This document shows positions 25,457 to 33,720 of a DNA stretch of 64,000 nt, in pieces. The notes beneath the pieces were generated by a model that was not told the DNA's origin, ran no database searches, and saw only the letters and a program-made list of their open reading frames with translations. Position 1 is the stretch's first letter; the number at the start of each line of letters is the position of its first letter. Origin of the DNA: CAVSUB01 sp963816725 (lineage in GTDB: Bacteria; Acidobacteriota; Vicinamibacteria; Vicinamibacterales; 2-12-FULL-66-21); NCBI GenBank assembly GCA_963816725.1, contig CAWFMC010000016.1:1-64000 (forward strand), given 5' to 3'. The translations under genes and the position numbers were made by a program.

Positions 25457-26833
25457 ATGGGATCCCCCATCACGTTCAGCGGGTTCAACAGCATCGACTT
25501 CACTGCGGTCCTCGAGGCGGTGATGAAGCAGGAGAGCCAGCCGCTCACCACGCTCCAGACCCAGCAGAAAGCCCTCCAGAGCAAGGCGGCGACGTTCCGC
25601 ACCCTCGCGACGAAACTCGCGACCTTCGAGAGCGCAGTCTCGGCGCTGAAGGACGACAACGCGCTGCTCGGGCGAACCGCGTCCAGCACCAATGATTCCG
25701 CGGTCAAGGTCTCCGCCGGCACCACCGCCGCGCCGGGCATCTACGACATCACGGTCCAGGAGCTGGCCCGCGCCCAGGTGACGGCGTCAATCACGACGGT
25801 CGCCGACGCCGACTCCACCACTGTGGCGTGGGGCGGTACGCTGAACATCGGCGGCGTTGCGGTCGCGATCGACGCGCCCGTCACCTTGAAAGGGCTCGCG
25901 GAACGGATCAACCAGACCAAGGACATCGGCGTCACCGCCACTGTCGTCAAGTCCGGCGTTGCCGCCTGGCAGCTGGTCCTGACCGGACGGGCAACCGGCA
26001 CCGCCAGCCAGTTTTCCGTCACGAACGCGCTCACCGGCGGTACCGGGATCGGATTCGGCGACGCGAACGGCGATGGTGTCTCGGGTGATTCCGTCGCCGA
26101 TAACGCGGTCCAGGCGACCGACGCGAGAGCGCTCGTCAACAACGTGCAGGTGGTCAGCAGCACGAATACGCTCGGCGATGCCATTTCCGGGGTCACGATC
26201 GACCTCCTGAAAAAGGATCCGGCCGCAACCACGACGATCACCGTCGCGGAAGACTCGAGCACCGCCAAGACGCGGATTCAGAGTGTCATCACCGCGTTCA
26301 ACGACCTGATCAAGTTCGCGGACGACCAGAACACGGCGGCTGCCAACGGCGATGCCGCGAGCGTCGGCCGCGATCCCCTCCTGCGCGGCCTGCGCAACAT
26401 GTTGCGATCGGTGTTCAGTGCCGATTACCAGGCCGGCGGTTCGGTGACCTCCCTGGCGGCGGTCGGCATCGAATTCCAGCGCACCGGCAAGCTGTCGTTC
26501 AACTCGGCGAGGTTCGACAACGCGGTGGCCTCCGACTTCACGAACGTCCGCCACCTGTTCGCTGGCGACGGCACCCAGCAAGGCGCGTTCGCGGCGATCA
26601 CCGCGGCGGTGCAGACCTATACCAGGGCGGACGGCCTGCTCAGTGACAACGACGATCGGATCACCAGCCAGGTCTCGTCGCTGAACACCCGTATCGACGA
26701 CCTGACGGCCCGGCTCGCGGTGCGCCGCGCAGCGCTGCAGCAGGAATACATCGCCGCCGACCTGGCGATGACGCAACTCAAGAACGACTCATCGTCGCTC
26801 GGCACGCTCGGCTCACAATATCGGCTCTTCTAG
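25457..26833 (+). CDS. fliD: flagellar filament cap protein
   Basis: 458 residues. N-terminal FliD domain: FSGFNSIDFTAVLEAVMKQE, then LQSKAATFRTLATKLATFES. Middle: ITVQELARAQVTAS and a repeat-containing globular region with DTLGDAISGVTIDLLKKDPA-like sequence. C-terminal FliD_C: FNDLIKFADDQNTAAANGD, GIEFQRTGKLSFNSARF and the closing coil (AALQQEYIAADLAMTQLKND). It caps the growing filament and folds incoming flagellin. Gap of 128 bp to fliC with a terminator; 20 bp to fliS. Confidence 0.93.
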   Translation: MGSPITFSGFNSIDFTAVLEAVMKQESQPLTTLQTQQKALQSKAATFRTLATKLATFESAVSALKDDNALLGRTASSTNDSAVKVSAGTTAAPGIYDITVQELARAQVTASITTVADADSTTVAWGGTLNIGGVAVAIDAPVTLKGLAERINQTKDIGVTATVVKSGVAAWQLVLTGRATGTASQFSVTNALTGGTGIGFGDANGDGVSGDSVADNAVQATDARALVNNVQVVSSTNTLGDAISGVTIDLLKKDPAATTTITVAEDSSTAKTRIQSVITAFNDLIKFADDQNTAAANGDAASVGRDPLLRGLRNMLRSVFSADYQAGGSVTSLAAVGIEFQRTGKLSFNSARFDNAVASDFTNVRHLFAGDGTQQGAFAAITAAVQTYTRADGLLSDNDDRITSQVSSLNTRIDDLTARLAVRRAALQQEYIAADLAMTQLKNDSSSLGTLGSQYRLF

Positions 26834-26853
26834 GACCCGGAGCAACAGCCTTC

Positions 26854-27249
26854 ATGTATCCACAGACCCGGGGCGCCGTCGCCTATCAGCACACCAGTGT
26901 GCAATCGAGTTCGCCCCTTGAGCTGGTCGTGCTCCTGTACGACGGTGCCCTGCGGCACCTGGTCGCGGCCCGGGACGCGACGCTCCGCAACGACCTGATG
27001 GCGCGCCGTGAGGCCTTCTCGAAGGTGATGGCGATCATCACCGAGCTGCAGAGCACGCTGAACATCGAGGCGGGCGGCGAGGTCGCGGCTTCGCTCGACG
27101 GGCTGTACACCTACATGACCGGCCGGCTGATCGAATCGACCGCGCGAAAGGACGTCGCCGGCATCGAAGAAGTCGAGCGCCTCATGCGGCCGCTGCGTGA
27201 GGCATGGTCGACGATCGCCGCCGAGCCCGTCACGGGGGCGCGCCGGTGA
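26854..27249 (+). CDS. fliS: flagellin chaperone FliS
   Basis: 131 residues: AYQHTSVQSSSPLELVVLLY and DGALRHLVAARDATLRND are the FliS N-terminal signatures, and IESTARKDVAGIEEVERLM the final helices. It binds the disordered C-terminus of flagellin and keeps it unpolymerised in the cytoplasm. Coupled to the next gene by a GTGA overlap. Confidence 0.93.
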   Translation: MYPQTRGAVAYQHTSVQSSSPLELVVLLYDGALRHLVAARDATLRNDLMARREAFSKVMAIITELQSTLNIEAGGEVAASLDGLYTYMTGRLIESTARKDVAGIEEVERLMRPLREAWSTIAAEPVTGARR

Positions 27250-27719
27250 CACGGCGCCACCTGGCTGACACGCTGGCCCGCTACAGGGCGGCGCTCGAAG
27301 CCGAGCTCGAACTGCTCCGTCACGTGCAGCAGCTGTCAGCGGATCAGCAGGACGCGACCAGGCGCCAGGACAGCGAGCGCCTGCACCACATTGCCGGCGA
27401 GCGCACGCGTCTGATGGACGGCCTCGTGCTCATCGAACACGACGTCCGCGCGGACCGTGCCACCCTGGCCGATCACCGCCTCGAGGCGGCGTGCCTGCCC
27501 GGCTTCGCCCAGGTCTCGACGCTTCATCGCACCGCGGCCGCTCTCGTCTCGCAGATCGCGGTCACGGATCAAGACACGATGGCCGCCCTGCAAGAGGCCG
27601 AAGTCGCCCGCCGCGCCGCCACTCAGGCGATCGAAACCGGCGAGACAACGCTCAATGCGTACCGCCGCGTGCTCGCGCCGTCCGCTCACGGGCCGGCGTT
27701 GGTTGACAGGAGAGGATAG
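27246..27719 (+). CDS. FliT/FlgN-like flagellar chaperone
   Basis: 157 residues from GTG 27246, which overlaps the fliS stop. It is almost wholly helical and coiled-coil: TLARYRAALEAELELLRHVQ, the HHIAGERTRLMDGLVLIEHD segment and a C-terminal EAEVARRAATQAIETGETTL helix. Position after fliS is that of fliT, the FliD chaperone; sequence alone would only say FlgN/FliT type. The last gene before the large inverted repeat. Confidence 0.6.
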   Translation: MTRRHLADTLARYRAALEAELELLRHVQQLSADQQDATRRQDSERLHHIAGERTRLMDGLVLIEHDVRADRATLADHRLEAACLPGFAQVSTLHRTAAALVSQIAVTDQDTMAALQEAEVARRAATQAIETGETTLNAYRRVLAPSAHGPALVDRRG

Positions 27720-27727
27720 GCAGGGAT

Positions 27728-28140
27728 CGGTTCTAAGGTTCGACGGGTTCGACGGGTTCGACAGGTGCGCGTTCACGGGTTCTACGGGTTCTACGGTTCA
27801 TCCCACCTCTTGCGGCAGCTAGCTGATTCGCTCCTCACGACAGACCTTGCGGCACCTCGGGCAGCCTGTACCCATCCCAACACCACGCCCGCCGAAGGCG
27901 GGCGGCGAGGCAGAGAGCGGAGAGCGCCGCTTGCGGGCACCAAGCGCGCGAGGGCTGAAGTGCTGCGAGGCACCCGCACGCAAACGCCCGCCGCAAGGCG
28001 GGCGGCTAGCAATGAAGCAGCGCCTATGAGGCTGGGCGGATGGAGAACCGTGCGACTGGAGAGAGGTGAACCGACGAACCCGCCGAACCCGTTGAACGCG
28101 CACCTGTCGAACCCGTCGAACCTGTCGAACCCTAGAACCG
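27728..28140. repeat. 413-bp region bounded by 67/68-bp inverted repeats
   Basis: The left arm (27728-27794) and the reverse complement of the right arm (28073-28140) agree at about 60 of 68 positions. Both arms are built of short direct repeats of GGTTCGACG. The core of about 280 bp carries small hairpins such as GCCCGCCGAAGGCGGGC. No ORF is supported: the open frames through it are read-through of the frameshifted GNAT gene. It lies between the convergent fliT-like and GNAT genes and could form a very long cruciform or hairpin. Target duplications were not seen. Confidence 0.7.
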
Positions 28141-28168
28141 ACACGGAGCGCTCCGCGCGCGCGGAGCC

Positions 28169-29096
28169 TTAAGCGGCGACTCTGCTCCTCGCCGCGCGCT
28201 GCCCGTACAACATCCCCGAGCGCCGCGCGAATCCGAGTCGCTCGTACAACGCCGATCGCCGGCGCATTCGCGCCGTCGACCATCAGCGTCAGCGTGGTCG
28301 CGCCGGCGCGGGCGCAGCCGTCGACGACCGACTCCATCAGCACGCGACCGATTCCCTGCCGCCGGAGCTCCGGGGCGACGGCGATCTGCGCGACGTGCGC
28401 GGCGGTCGGAGCGATCCAGGTGACCAACGCGACCGCGCCGGGAGTCTCCGATCCCGGAGCGCAGACCACCCGGCTGAGGCTCGCATCGAATCGGCCGCAG
28501 CCCGGCGTGCGCAGGATCTGCCACGTGTAGCGGGCCCACTGCTCACGGCTGTGATCGGCGGCGAAGCACTCCGCTCCGGGCACGCCGTGATACGCCGCGC
28601 TCAATACCCGAACGGCGCCGGCGAAGTCCCCGCTCGTCCAGCCACGCACGCGCGCATCCATGGCAGCGGGGTCGCCGGTCGGGACGATGTCGCGGGTCAG
28701 GTAGAGGGATTCGCGCAGCGAGAACCGCTGTCGTTCGAGGGCACTGACGGTGCCGCGCCCGTTCGGATAGACGAAACACGAGAGGCTGCGCGCGACCACC
28801 GCTTCCGGCGAGGCCAGCACCGCGTCCAGCAGGCGCCGGATCACGGAGGGCCGCTCCCCCACCAGCGCCCCGATCTGGAGGACGTTGTCGTGGAGGATGT
28901 AGAACGTCCAGCCGGTCACGCGCTCGCGGTCGCAGGCGATCCATCCGGCGACGTGCCCGGCGATCCTCCCCTGCTCCACCGTCTCGAAGAGCTCGGCCGG
29001 ATCCCAGGCGAGATCCGCGATCCACCGCGCGCGCTCCAGCGCGTAGAGACGCGCGACCTCTTCGGGCAGCGCGTCGCGCCAGTCGGTGCAGATCAC
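28169..29096 (-). pseudogene. two-domain GNAT acetyltransferase with a one-base frameshift near its end
   Basis: About 305 residues. The first half is a degenerate GNAT-like domain (AGHVAGWIACDRERVTGWTF). The second has a clear acetyl-CoA motif A, QIAVAPELRRQGIGRVLMES (Q/RxxGxG/A), then GATTLTLMVDGANAPAI. One extra base at about 28252 shifts the frame; the corrected reading gives ALYERLGFARRSGMLYGQRA and a natural stop at 28169-28171. The uncorrected frame runs on into the inverted repeat. It overlaps csrA by 4 bp. It might acetylate a sugar or protein linked to the flagellum; no PseH is found in the sugar cluster. Confidence 0.7.
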
Positions 29097-29350
29097 CGGC
29101 GGTCCCGCCGCGTTGGCCTGGCGGCGCCCTCCGAGACCGGCGGCTCTCCAGCCGGAGCCGGCCCGAGGGCCCCGGCGGCCTGGCGGTTCTCCTCGCAGAT
29201 CTGGTCGTAGATCTCTTTGCGGTGCACGGCCACCGACAGCGGCGCGCGGACGCCGATGCGCACGCCTTCCTTGCCGCTGCTCAACACGACGATCTCGATG
29301 CCGTCGCCGACCACGACGGCTTCACCACGGCGGCGGCTGAAGACCAGCAT
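29093..29350 (-). CDS. csrA: carbon storage regulator CsrA
   Basis: 85 residues: MLVFSRRRGEAVVVGDGIEI, VRIGVRAPLSVAVHRKEIYD. All RNA-binding residues of CsrA (RRxGE, the VHRxE strand) are present. The C-terminal 25 residues are an Ala/Pro-rich extension. It binds GGA motifs in leaders such as that of flagellin mRNA. FliW, its protein antagonist, is encoded 4 bp upstream, giving the FliW-CsrA-flagellin switch. Confidence 0.95.
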   Translation of the reverse strand: MLVFSRRRGEAVVVGDGIEIVVLSSGKEGVRIGVRAPLSVAVHRKEIYDQICEENRQAAGALGPAPAGEPPVSEGAARPTRRDRR

Positions 29351-29354
29351 GACG

Positions 29355-29810
29355 TCAGTCCAGCGTGACCGGGTGCCGCAGCGGGTAGAGGCTGTCCTGC
29401 GGCACGACTTGATAGCCGACCATCCCCGCCGGGTTGATCACCACCGGCGCGCGCAGGTTGGCGAACGCGGCCCCTTCGTCGTTCACGGTGAGCAGCGACA
29501 GCCAGAGGACGGTGTCCGACTCGGCGACGGCAAGCCGCTGCCGATCGCTCGCGCTCAGCACGCAGCGATAGGTCGGCAGCACGATGCGCGGCTCGATGGC
29601 CAGGAAGGACGCGGGCGGTCCGTCGACCGACATGAGCACCTGAAGCGGCGCCGCCTCGATCGACGCCAGGAGCACGAACCGGTGGCACTGCTCGAATCCG
29701 GGCAGGCCGGCGGGAAACGACAGCAGGTTGCGCGAGTCCGCCTCGAACTCGCCGAAGCGGGTCGAGAGCGTGATGCGATCCGTCGGGGTCTCGGCGCCGG
29801 CAGCGGCCAT
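29355..29810 (-). CDS. fliW: flagellar assembly factor FliW
   Basis: 151 residues: the N-terminal strand TRFGEFEADSRNLLSFPAGL with the PGFEQCHRFVLL block, and the central LPTYRCVLSASDRQRLAV plus ANLRAPVVINPAGMVGYQVV. FliW binds either flagellin or CsrA, so flagellin translation is tied to export. The start ATG overlaps the flgL stop (TGATG) and csrA follows after 4 bp. Confidence 0.93.
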   Translation of the reverse strand: MAAAGAETPTDRITLSTRFGEFEADSRNLLSFPAGLPGFEQCHRFVLLASIEAAPLQVLMSVDGPPASFLAIEPRIVLPTYRCVLSASDRQRLAVAESDTVLWLSLLTVNDEGAAFANLRAPVVINPAGMVGYQVVPQDSLYPLRHPVTLD

Positions 29811-30703
29811 CAGAGGTAGTCCATCAGCGTCTTGCGGCCGGTGTTGCCGATTGCGCCGAGCGCGGCACGATACGCCGTATCGGCCTGCGACATCTTCGTA
29901 ATCGCTTCCGCCATGTCGACCTTTTCGAGACCGTCGGCCCGTCCCTCGCTGGCGCGTCGCAGATCGGCGACCCGGCCCTGATGTATCTCGACGGCGTTCA
30001 TCGACGTGCCGATCTGGGTCTGCGCGGCAGTGGCCCGGCCGAACGCGCGCTCGACCGCAGCCCCGGCGGCAGCCATCCCGGCGGCATTACCGGCGCGAAT
30101 GTCCGCAATCGCCTGATCGAGCGCCGCGAAGATGTCCTGGGTGTCGGTGCCGCGCGCCACGGAGTCGCCGTTGACGCTGACGGTCACGGCAGTGTTCCTG
30201 TCGACATCCACCGCCATCGTCGTCGCCGTGCCGGCGTAGCTCGAGACCGTGCCGCTGCTGTTCTTGGTATACGGCGCGGTGGTGGCGGCCATGCCGGAGA
30301 ACAGGTAGTTGCCGTTGAACGAAGTGCCGTAGTCGGCGAACAAGGCGTCGCGTAGACCGCTGAGCTGATCGGCCAGGGCCGCTCGCTGCGTGTCCGTCAC
30401 GTTCGTACCGCGCGCATTGAGGATCGTCGTCTTGGCGGTGGTCAGCTGGTCGAGCATGTCCGACAGCACCGAATCGACGATGGACAGCCGGGCGTTGGCG
30501 GTGTCGGCGGTCTGCGCGTAGCGATCGAGCGCGGCCATCTCGGCGTGCTCGTGGACGGACCCGGAGGAAGCCGACGGATCGTCGCTCGACTTGCTGATGC
30601 GCCGGCCGGACGAGACCTCGGCCTGCCGCTTCGCGAGATCCTCGGCGGTTCGCGCCAGATCCGATGCGCTGATGATGAACGACGAGTTGAAGGTGGTGCG
30701 CAT
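29810..30703 (-). CDS. flgL: hook-filament junction protein FlgL (HAP3)
   Basis: 297 residues with flagellin-like D0/D1 ends: LARTAEDLAKRQAEVSSGRR, and LEKVDMAEAITKMSQADTAY at the C-terminus. In the centre, NGNYLFSGMAATTAPYT is the FlgL GxxxFxG-like motif. It joins FlgK to the filament. It lies 13 bp after flgK. FlgN, encoded upstream, is its chaperone. Confidence 0.92.
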   Translation of the reverse strand: MRTTFNSSFIISASDLARTAEDLAKRQAEVSSGRRISKSSDDPSASSGSVHEHAEMAALDRYAQTADTANARLSIVDSVLSDMLDQLTTAKTTILNARGTNVTDTQRAALADQLSGLRDALFADYGTSFNGNYLFSGMAATTAPYTKNSSGTVSSYAGTATTMAVDVDRNTAVTVSVNGDSVARGTDTQDIFAALDQAIADIRAGNAAGMAAAGAAVERAFGRATAAQTQIGTSMNAVEIHQGRVADLRRASEGRADGLEKVDMAEAITKMSQADTAYRAALGAIGNTGRKTLMDYL

Positions 30704-30716
30704 AACCGTCCGGCCT

Positions 30717-32096
30717 CTACCCAGCCAGCGACATCAACGACTCGAGCGTCGAATCGATCGCCTGGAAGAAGCGCGCGTTGGCCTCGTAGGCACGCTGGAA
30801 CTTCATCATGTTGGCGGCCTCCTCATCGAGCGACACACCCGACACCTGCTCGCGCATCAGCTCCATCTGCTGGACGATCTCGGCGCGGCTGGCGTGCTCG
30901 TCGCTCGCGGCGCGGCTGTCCGCCCCGACCTGATACACGAAGGTGCCCCAGCTGTCGGCGAAGGTGGCCGTGCCGCCGGCCATCACCCGCGCATCACGCA
31001 GGTTGGCGAGCTGGCGCGCGACGCCGTTGTCGCCAGGTGTCGCGGTCGCGCCGGTGGCGATCGTGCTCGGGTCGGCCGCGATGCTGGCGCTGATCGAGAT
31101 GGCACTGGCCGCACCGGCCGCGGCGGCAAGCGGCGTGAAGAACGCGGTGCCGGTGGCGCCGTGCATGTCGTAGCCGGTCTGGTGGACAGCGTTGACCTGG
31201 TTGATGACCGTGTAGGCGAGCGTGTCGAGCGTGTCGGCGTAGCCGGGCATCAGCACGTCGCGGGTCTTGAGCAGTCCGCCTATGGAGCCCCCGGTGACCT
31301 GGCTGGTCACGTCGGTGCCTCCGCTCAGCAGCGCCGCGAAGCCGTTCGGGGCCGTGGAGGTGACGTCGAGGGAATAGACGTTGTCGTCGAGGACCAGCGG
31401 GTGGCCGTTGCCGAACGTGACGTCGACACCGCCGTCAGCGCGCGGAATGGTGCTGATGTCGATCAGGCTCGAGAGAGACTTCAGCGCGACGCCGATCTCG
31501 TCGCGCAGTGTCTCGGTCGCGCCTTCCACGCCGGCGGCCACGCCGAACGACGCGTTCAGCTTGGCAATCCGCTGCGCCAGCGCGTTCACCTGGGTGACGC
31601 CGTCGCGCACGCTCGCGTCAGTGTCACGGCGGGCCTGGGCGAGCCGGCTCGCCATGTCGTGGAACTCGCTCGCCAGGGTCGTGCCCTGCGTGGCCACTTC
31701 CTGCCGCGTGATCGCCGAGGTGGGATCCGCCGCCAGCCGGCCGGCGGCATCGAAGAACTTGCCGAGGGCCGCGTCAATCGACTCTCCCGGCTTGCCGACG
31801 ATCGTCTCGACGACGGCGAGGCTCTGCGAGATCGCCAGCTCGCGCTGCTCCGCCGGCCGCTCCTGCTGGAGCCGGCGTTCGAGCCGCATGTCGCGGGTCG
31901 CGCGCAGGCCGGTGATCTCGACGCCGTTGCCGGGGCTCAGGAACTCGTCCGGCGGCAGCGCGGACAGCGTGACCTGCCGGCGGGCATAGCCCGGCGTGTT
32001 CACGTTGGCGATGTTCTGTCCGGCGACATCGAGGCCGTAGCGCTGCGCGTCGAGGGCGCGGGCGGCCATCGACAGGCTGCCGAAGAGTCCTGACAT
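30717..32096 (-). CDS. flgK: hook-associated protein FlgK (HAP1)
   Basis: 459 residues. N-terminus LFGSLSMAARALDAQRYGLD with the conserved GQNIANVNTPGYARRQV loop; a D2-like middle; and C-terminus EEAANMMKFQRAYEANARFF plus IDSTLESLMSLAG, the FlgK signature end. Length is slightly short for the family (about 460-550). Adjacent to flgN with no gap and followed by flgL. Confidence 0.94.
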   Translation of the reverse strand: MSGLFGSLSMAARALDAQRYGLDVAGQNIANVNTPGYARRQVTLSALPPDEFLSPGNGVEITGLRATRDMRLERRLQQERPAEQRELAISQSLAVVETIVGKPGESIDAALGKFFDAAGRLAADPTSAITRQEVATQGTTLASEFHDMASRLAQARRDTDASVRDGVTQVNALAQRIAKLNASFGVAAGVEGATETLRDEIGVALKSLSSLIDISTIPRADGGVDVTFGNGHPLVLDDNVYSLDVTSTAPNGFAALLSGGTDVTSQVTGGSIGGLLKTRDVLMPGYADTLDTLAYTVINQVNAVHQTGYDMHGATGTAFFTPLAAAAGAASAISISASIAADPSTIATGATATPGDNGVARQLANLRDARVMAGGTATFADSWGTFVYQVGADSRAASDEHASRAEIVQQMELMREQVSGVSLDEEAANMMKFQRAYEANARFFQAIDSTLESLMSLAG

Positions 32097-32465
32097 CTAG
32101 CCCCTCGCTTCCAGGGTGGTCGCCAGCCCCGCGGCCGTGAGTGCCGAGGGATGCAACGCCGGGCGGAGACCGTCACGCGCGTAGCCGGCCACCCCCGCGG
32201 GATCGAGCGCGATGCGGGTGAACTCGAGCATCGACGCACCCAGGCGCTTGCAGCGCAGCAGCGCCGCGCGCGCCGCCTCGACGGCGATGCGCGCGTCCTG
32301 ATCGATGTCGGCAGGCGAGAGTCGGGCGACGCCGTCCAGCGCCGCCGCCAACTCAGGCTCCGCGGTGAGCAGGCGTTCGAGGTCGGCGCGGCTGAGTGCG
32401 TTGCCGACGGCCCGCAGCGCCAGCTCGAGACGGACGAGCGGAGTCCGGACGTCGGCTGCCATCAC
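32097..32465 (-). CDS. flgN: FlgN-like export chaperone
   Basis: 122 residues, wholly helical, with LVRLELALRAVGNALSRADL at the N-terminus. The call rests mainly on gene order (flgM-flgN-flgK-flgL) and size, since FlgN diverges quickly. It would hold FlgK and FlgL for export. ATGA overlap with flgM. Confidence 0.65.
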   Translation of the reverse strand: MMAADVRTPLVRLELALRAVGNALSRADLERLLTAEPELAAALDGVARLSPADIDQDARIAVEAARAALLRCKRLGASMLEFTRIALDPAGVAGYARDGLRPALHPSALTAAGLATTLEARG

Positions 32466-32773
32466 CGGTTCGAGCCCGGCTTGTTAGCGGTCATGCTGTC
32501 AATCAGGCTGTCGGCGATGGCCCCGGCATCCTTGCCGAGCTCGCCGGACGCGAGCAGCGCGCGCATCTTCTCCACCAGGTCGGCGCGCACGTCGGGCGTG
32601 TCGTTGGCCGCCTTCACCGCGTCGTTGGCGAGCGTGGCGTCAGCCGACACCTGGACGGTGTCACCCGACACGCCTTTGTTCGTCGCCGCCTGCTTGGCGG
32701 ACTCAGTGGCCGCCTTCTCGAGCCGCTGCAGCGCCGCGTGGTCCAGACCGGGACGATTGCCGTCGATCTTCAT
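32462..32773 (-). CDS. flgM: anti-sigma-28 factor FlgM
   Basis: 103 residues. The N-terminal half is disordered and Lys/Ala-rich; the C-terminal half (DVRADLVEKMRALLASGELG and IADSLIDSM) is the FlgM sigma-binding helix pair. FlgM holds FliA inactive until it is exported through the finished hook. It has a possible sigma-28 promoter inside the end of flgJ, which would make the inhibitor also a late product. Confidence 0.85.
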   Translation of the reverse strand: MKIDGNRPGLDHAALQRLEKAATESAKQAATNKGVSGDTVQVSADATLANDAVKAANDTPDVRADLVEKMRALLASGELGKDAGAIADSLIDSMTANKPGSNR

Positions 32774-33720
32774 TCCTCAGCTCCTGACAGGGTCGCGCGC
32801 GTGCCGGCCGACCCGCTCGGGTAATCGGCACGCGCCGCCGGTTCCTTGAATGCCGCGGCGAGCAACCGTCCGCCGGCCGCCGGATTGACCGCCTTGCCGT
32901 TCGCCAGCACCTCGAAATGCAGGTGCGGCCCGGTCGCCCGGCCACTCTGTCCCACTTTGCCCACCGGCGAGCCGTCCTCGAGCACCTGACCCGGAATCAC
33001 CTCGATTGAGGAGAGGTGTGCATACCGTGTGCGCAGGCCCGGCGCATGCTCGACCACCACCGACTGACCGTAGCCCCCCTGGAGGCCGGCCGAGATGACC
33101 CGCCCGGCTCCGGCGGTCATGACCTCGCGTCCGTAGGCCGCCCGGATGTCGACGCCGGCGTGAAACTTGGCCACGCCGGTGAACGGGTCCTGGCGCCAGC
33201 CGAAGGCCGACGTGACGTCCGCCGCCGCGGCATCGGTACCCGAGACCATCGCCTGCCCCGCCGTTCCCGAGGCCTGCGGCGCGCGCGGCATCCGTCCCGC
33301 CGGCAGCGGCCGGGGGACAACCGGCACGTGCACCGGCAGCCCCGGCGCCGCCAGAGAGCCCGCCGGGGCGGTTGCCGGAGTGGAGACGCCGGTCGAGACC
33401 CCTGTGCCGGCTGTTTGCGCCGACGCCTTCGTCATCGCGTCGATCAGCGTGGGCGCGAGCCCGCCGCGCTGGCCGGCCAGGTATTCCGACAGCTTGGCGT
33501 CGATGGTCTCGAACATCGTGCCCGCCCCGAAGCCCGGCTCCTCCTGTTCGTCGCCGAGCATCGACTGGCGCATCTGCTTGAGCATCTGCAGCAGGAACAT
33601 CGACTCGAACTGCCGCGCCGCCTGGGCGATGCGAGTGCGCTCCGCGTCCGAGACTGCGCTGGTCTCACCTGAGGCTGGGGCGATCGGACCGCCCGCGGCG
33701 ATCACGCTGTCGGCGCTCAC
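32770..33720 (-). CDS. flgJ: FlgJ rod-cap domain fused to an M23 (LytM) endopeptidase
   Basis: 316 residues. Residues about 25-95 are the FlgJ rod domain (IAQAARQFESMFLLQMLKQM, then ETIDAKLSEYLAGQRGG). A Pro/Ala/Thr-rich linker follows. Residues about 170-290 are a complete M23 peptidase with zinc ligands in FHAGVDIRA (H, D) and GPHLHFEV (HxH), plus RYAHLS. Proteobacterial FlgJ has a glucosaminidase instead; this version should cut peptide cross-links to let the rod through. No signal peptide, consistent with export through the flagellar apparatus. 4-bp overlaps with flgI and flgM. Confidence 0.88.
   Translation of the reverse strand: MSADSVIAAGGPIAPASGETSAVSDAERTRIAQAARQFESMFLLQMLKQMRQSMLGDEQEEPGFGAGTMFETIDAKLSEYLAGQRGGLAPTLIDAMTKASAQTAGTGVSTGVSTPATAPAGSLAAPGLPVHVPVVPRPLPAGRMPRAPQASGTAGQAMVSGTDAAAADVTSAFGWRQDPFTGVAKFHAGVDIRAAYGREVMTAGAGRVISAGLQGGYGQSVVVEHAPGLRTRYAHLSSIEVIPGQVLEDGSPVGKVGQSGRATGPHLHFEVLANGKAVNPAAGGRLLAAAFKEPAARADYPSGSAGTRATLSGAEE
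32822..32849 (-). promoter_or_regulatory. possible sigma-28 promoter of flgM, inside flgJ
   Basis: Minus-strand GCCGATTA (32822-32829) matches the -10 consensus GCCGATAA at 7 of 8. Upstream is TCAAGGAA at a spacing of 12 rather than 11. Its end is 48 bp before the flgM start. Confidence 0.4.

Noticed and set aside
27880..28020. CRISPR-like array from the GCCCGCC/GGCGGGC repeats
   Set aside because: Only short hairpin pairs; no regular repeat-spacer pattern and no cas genes.
27819..28168. C-terminal extension of the GNAT frame through the inverted repeat
   Set aside because: It results from the one-base shift near 28252; the corrected frame stops at 28169.
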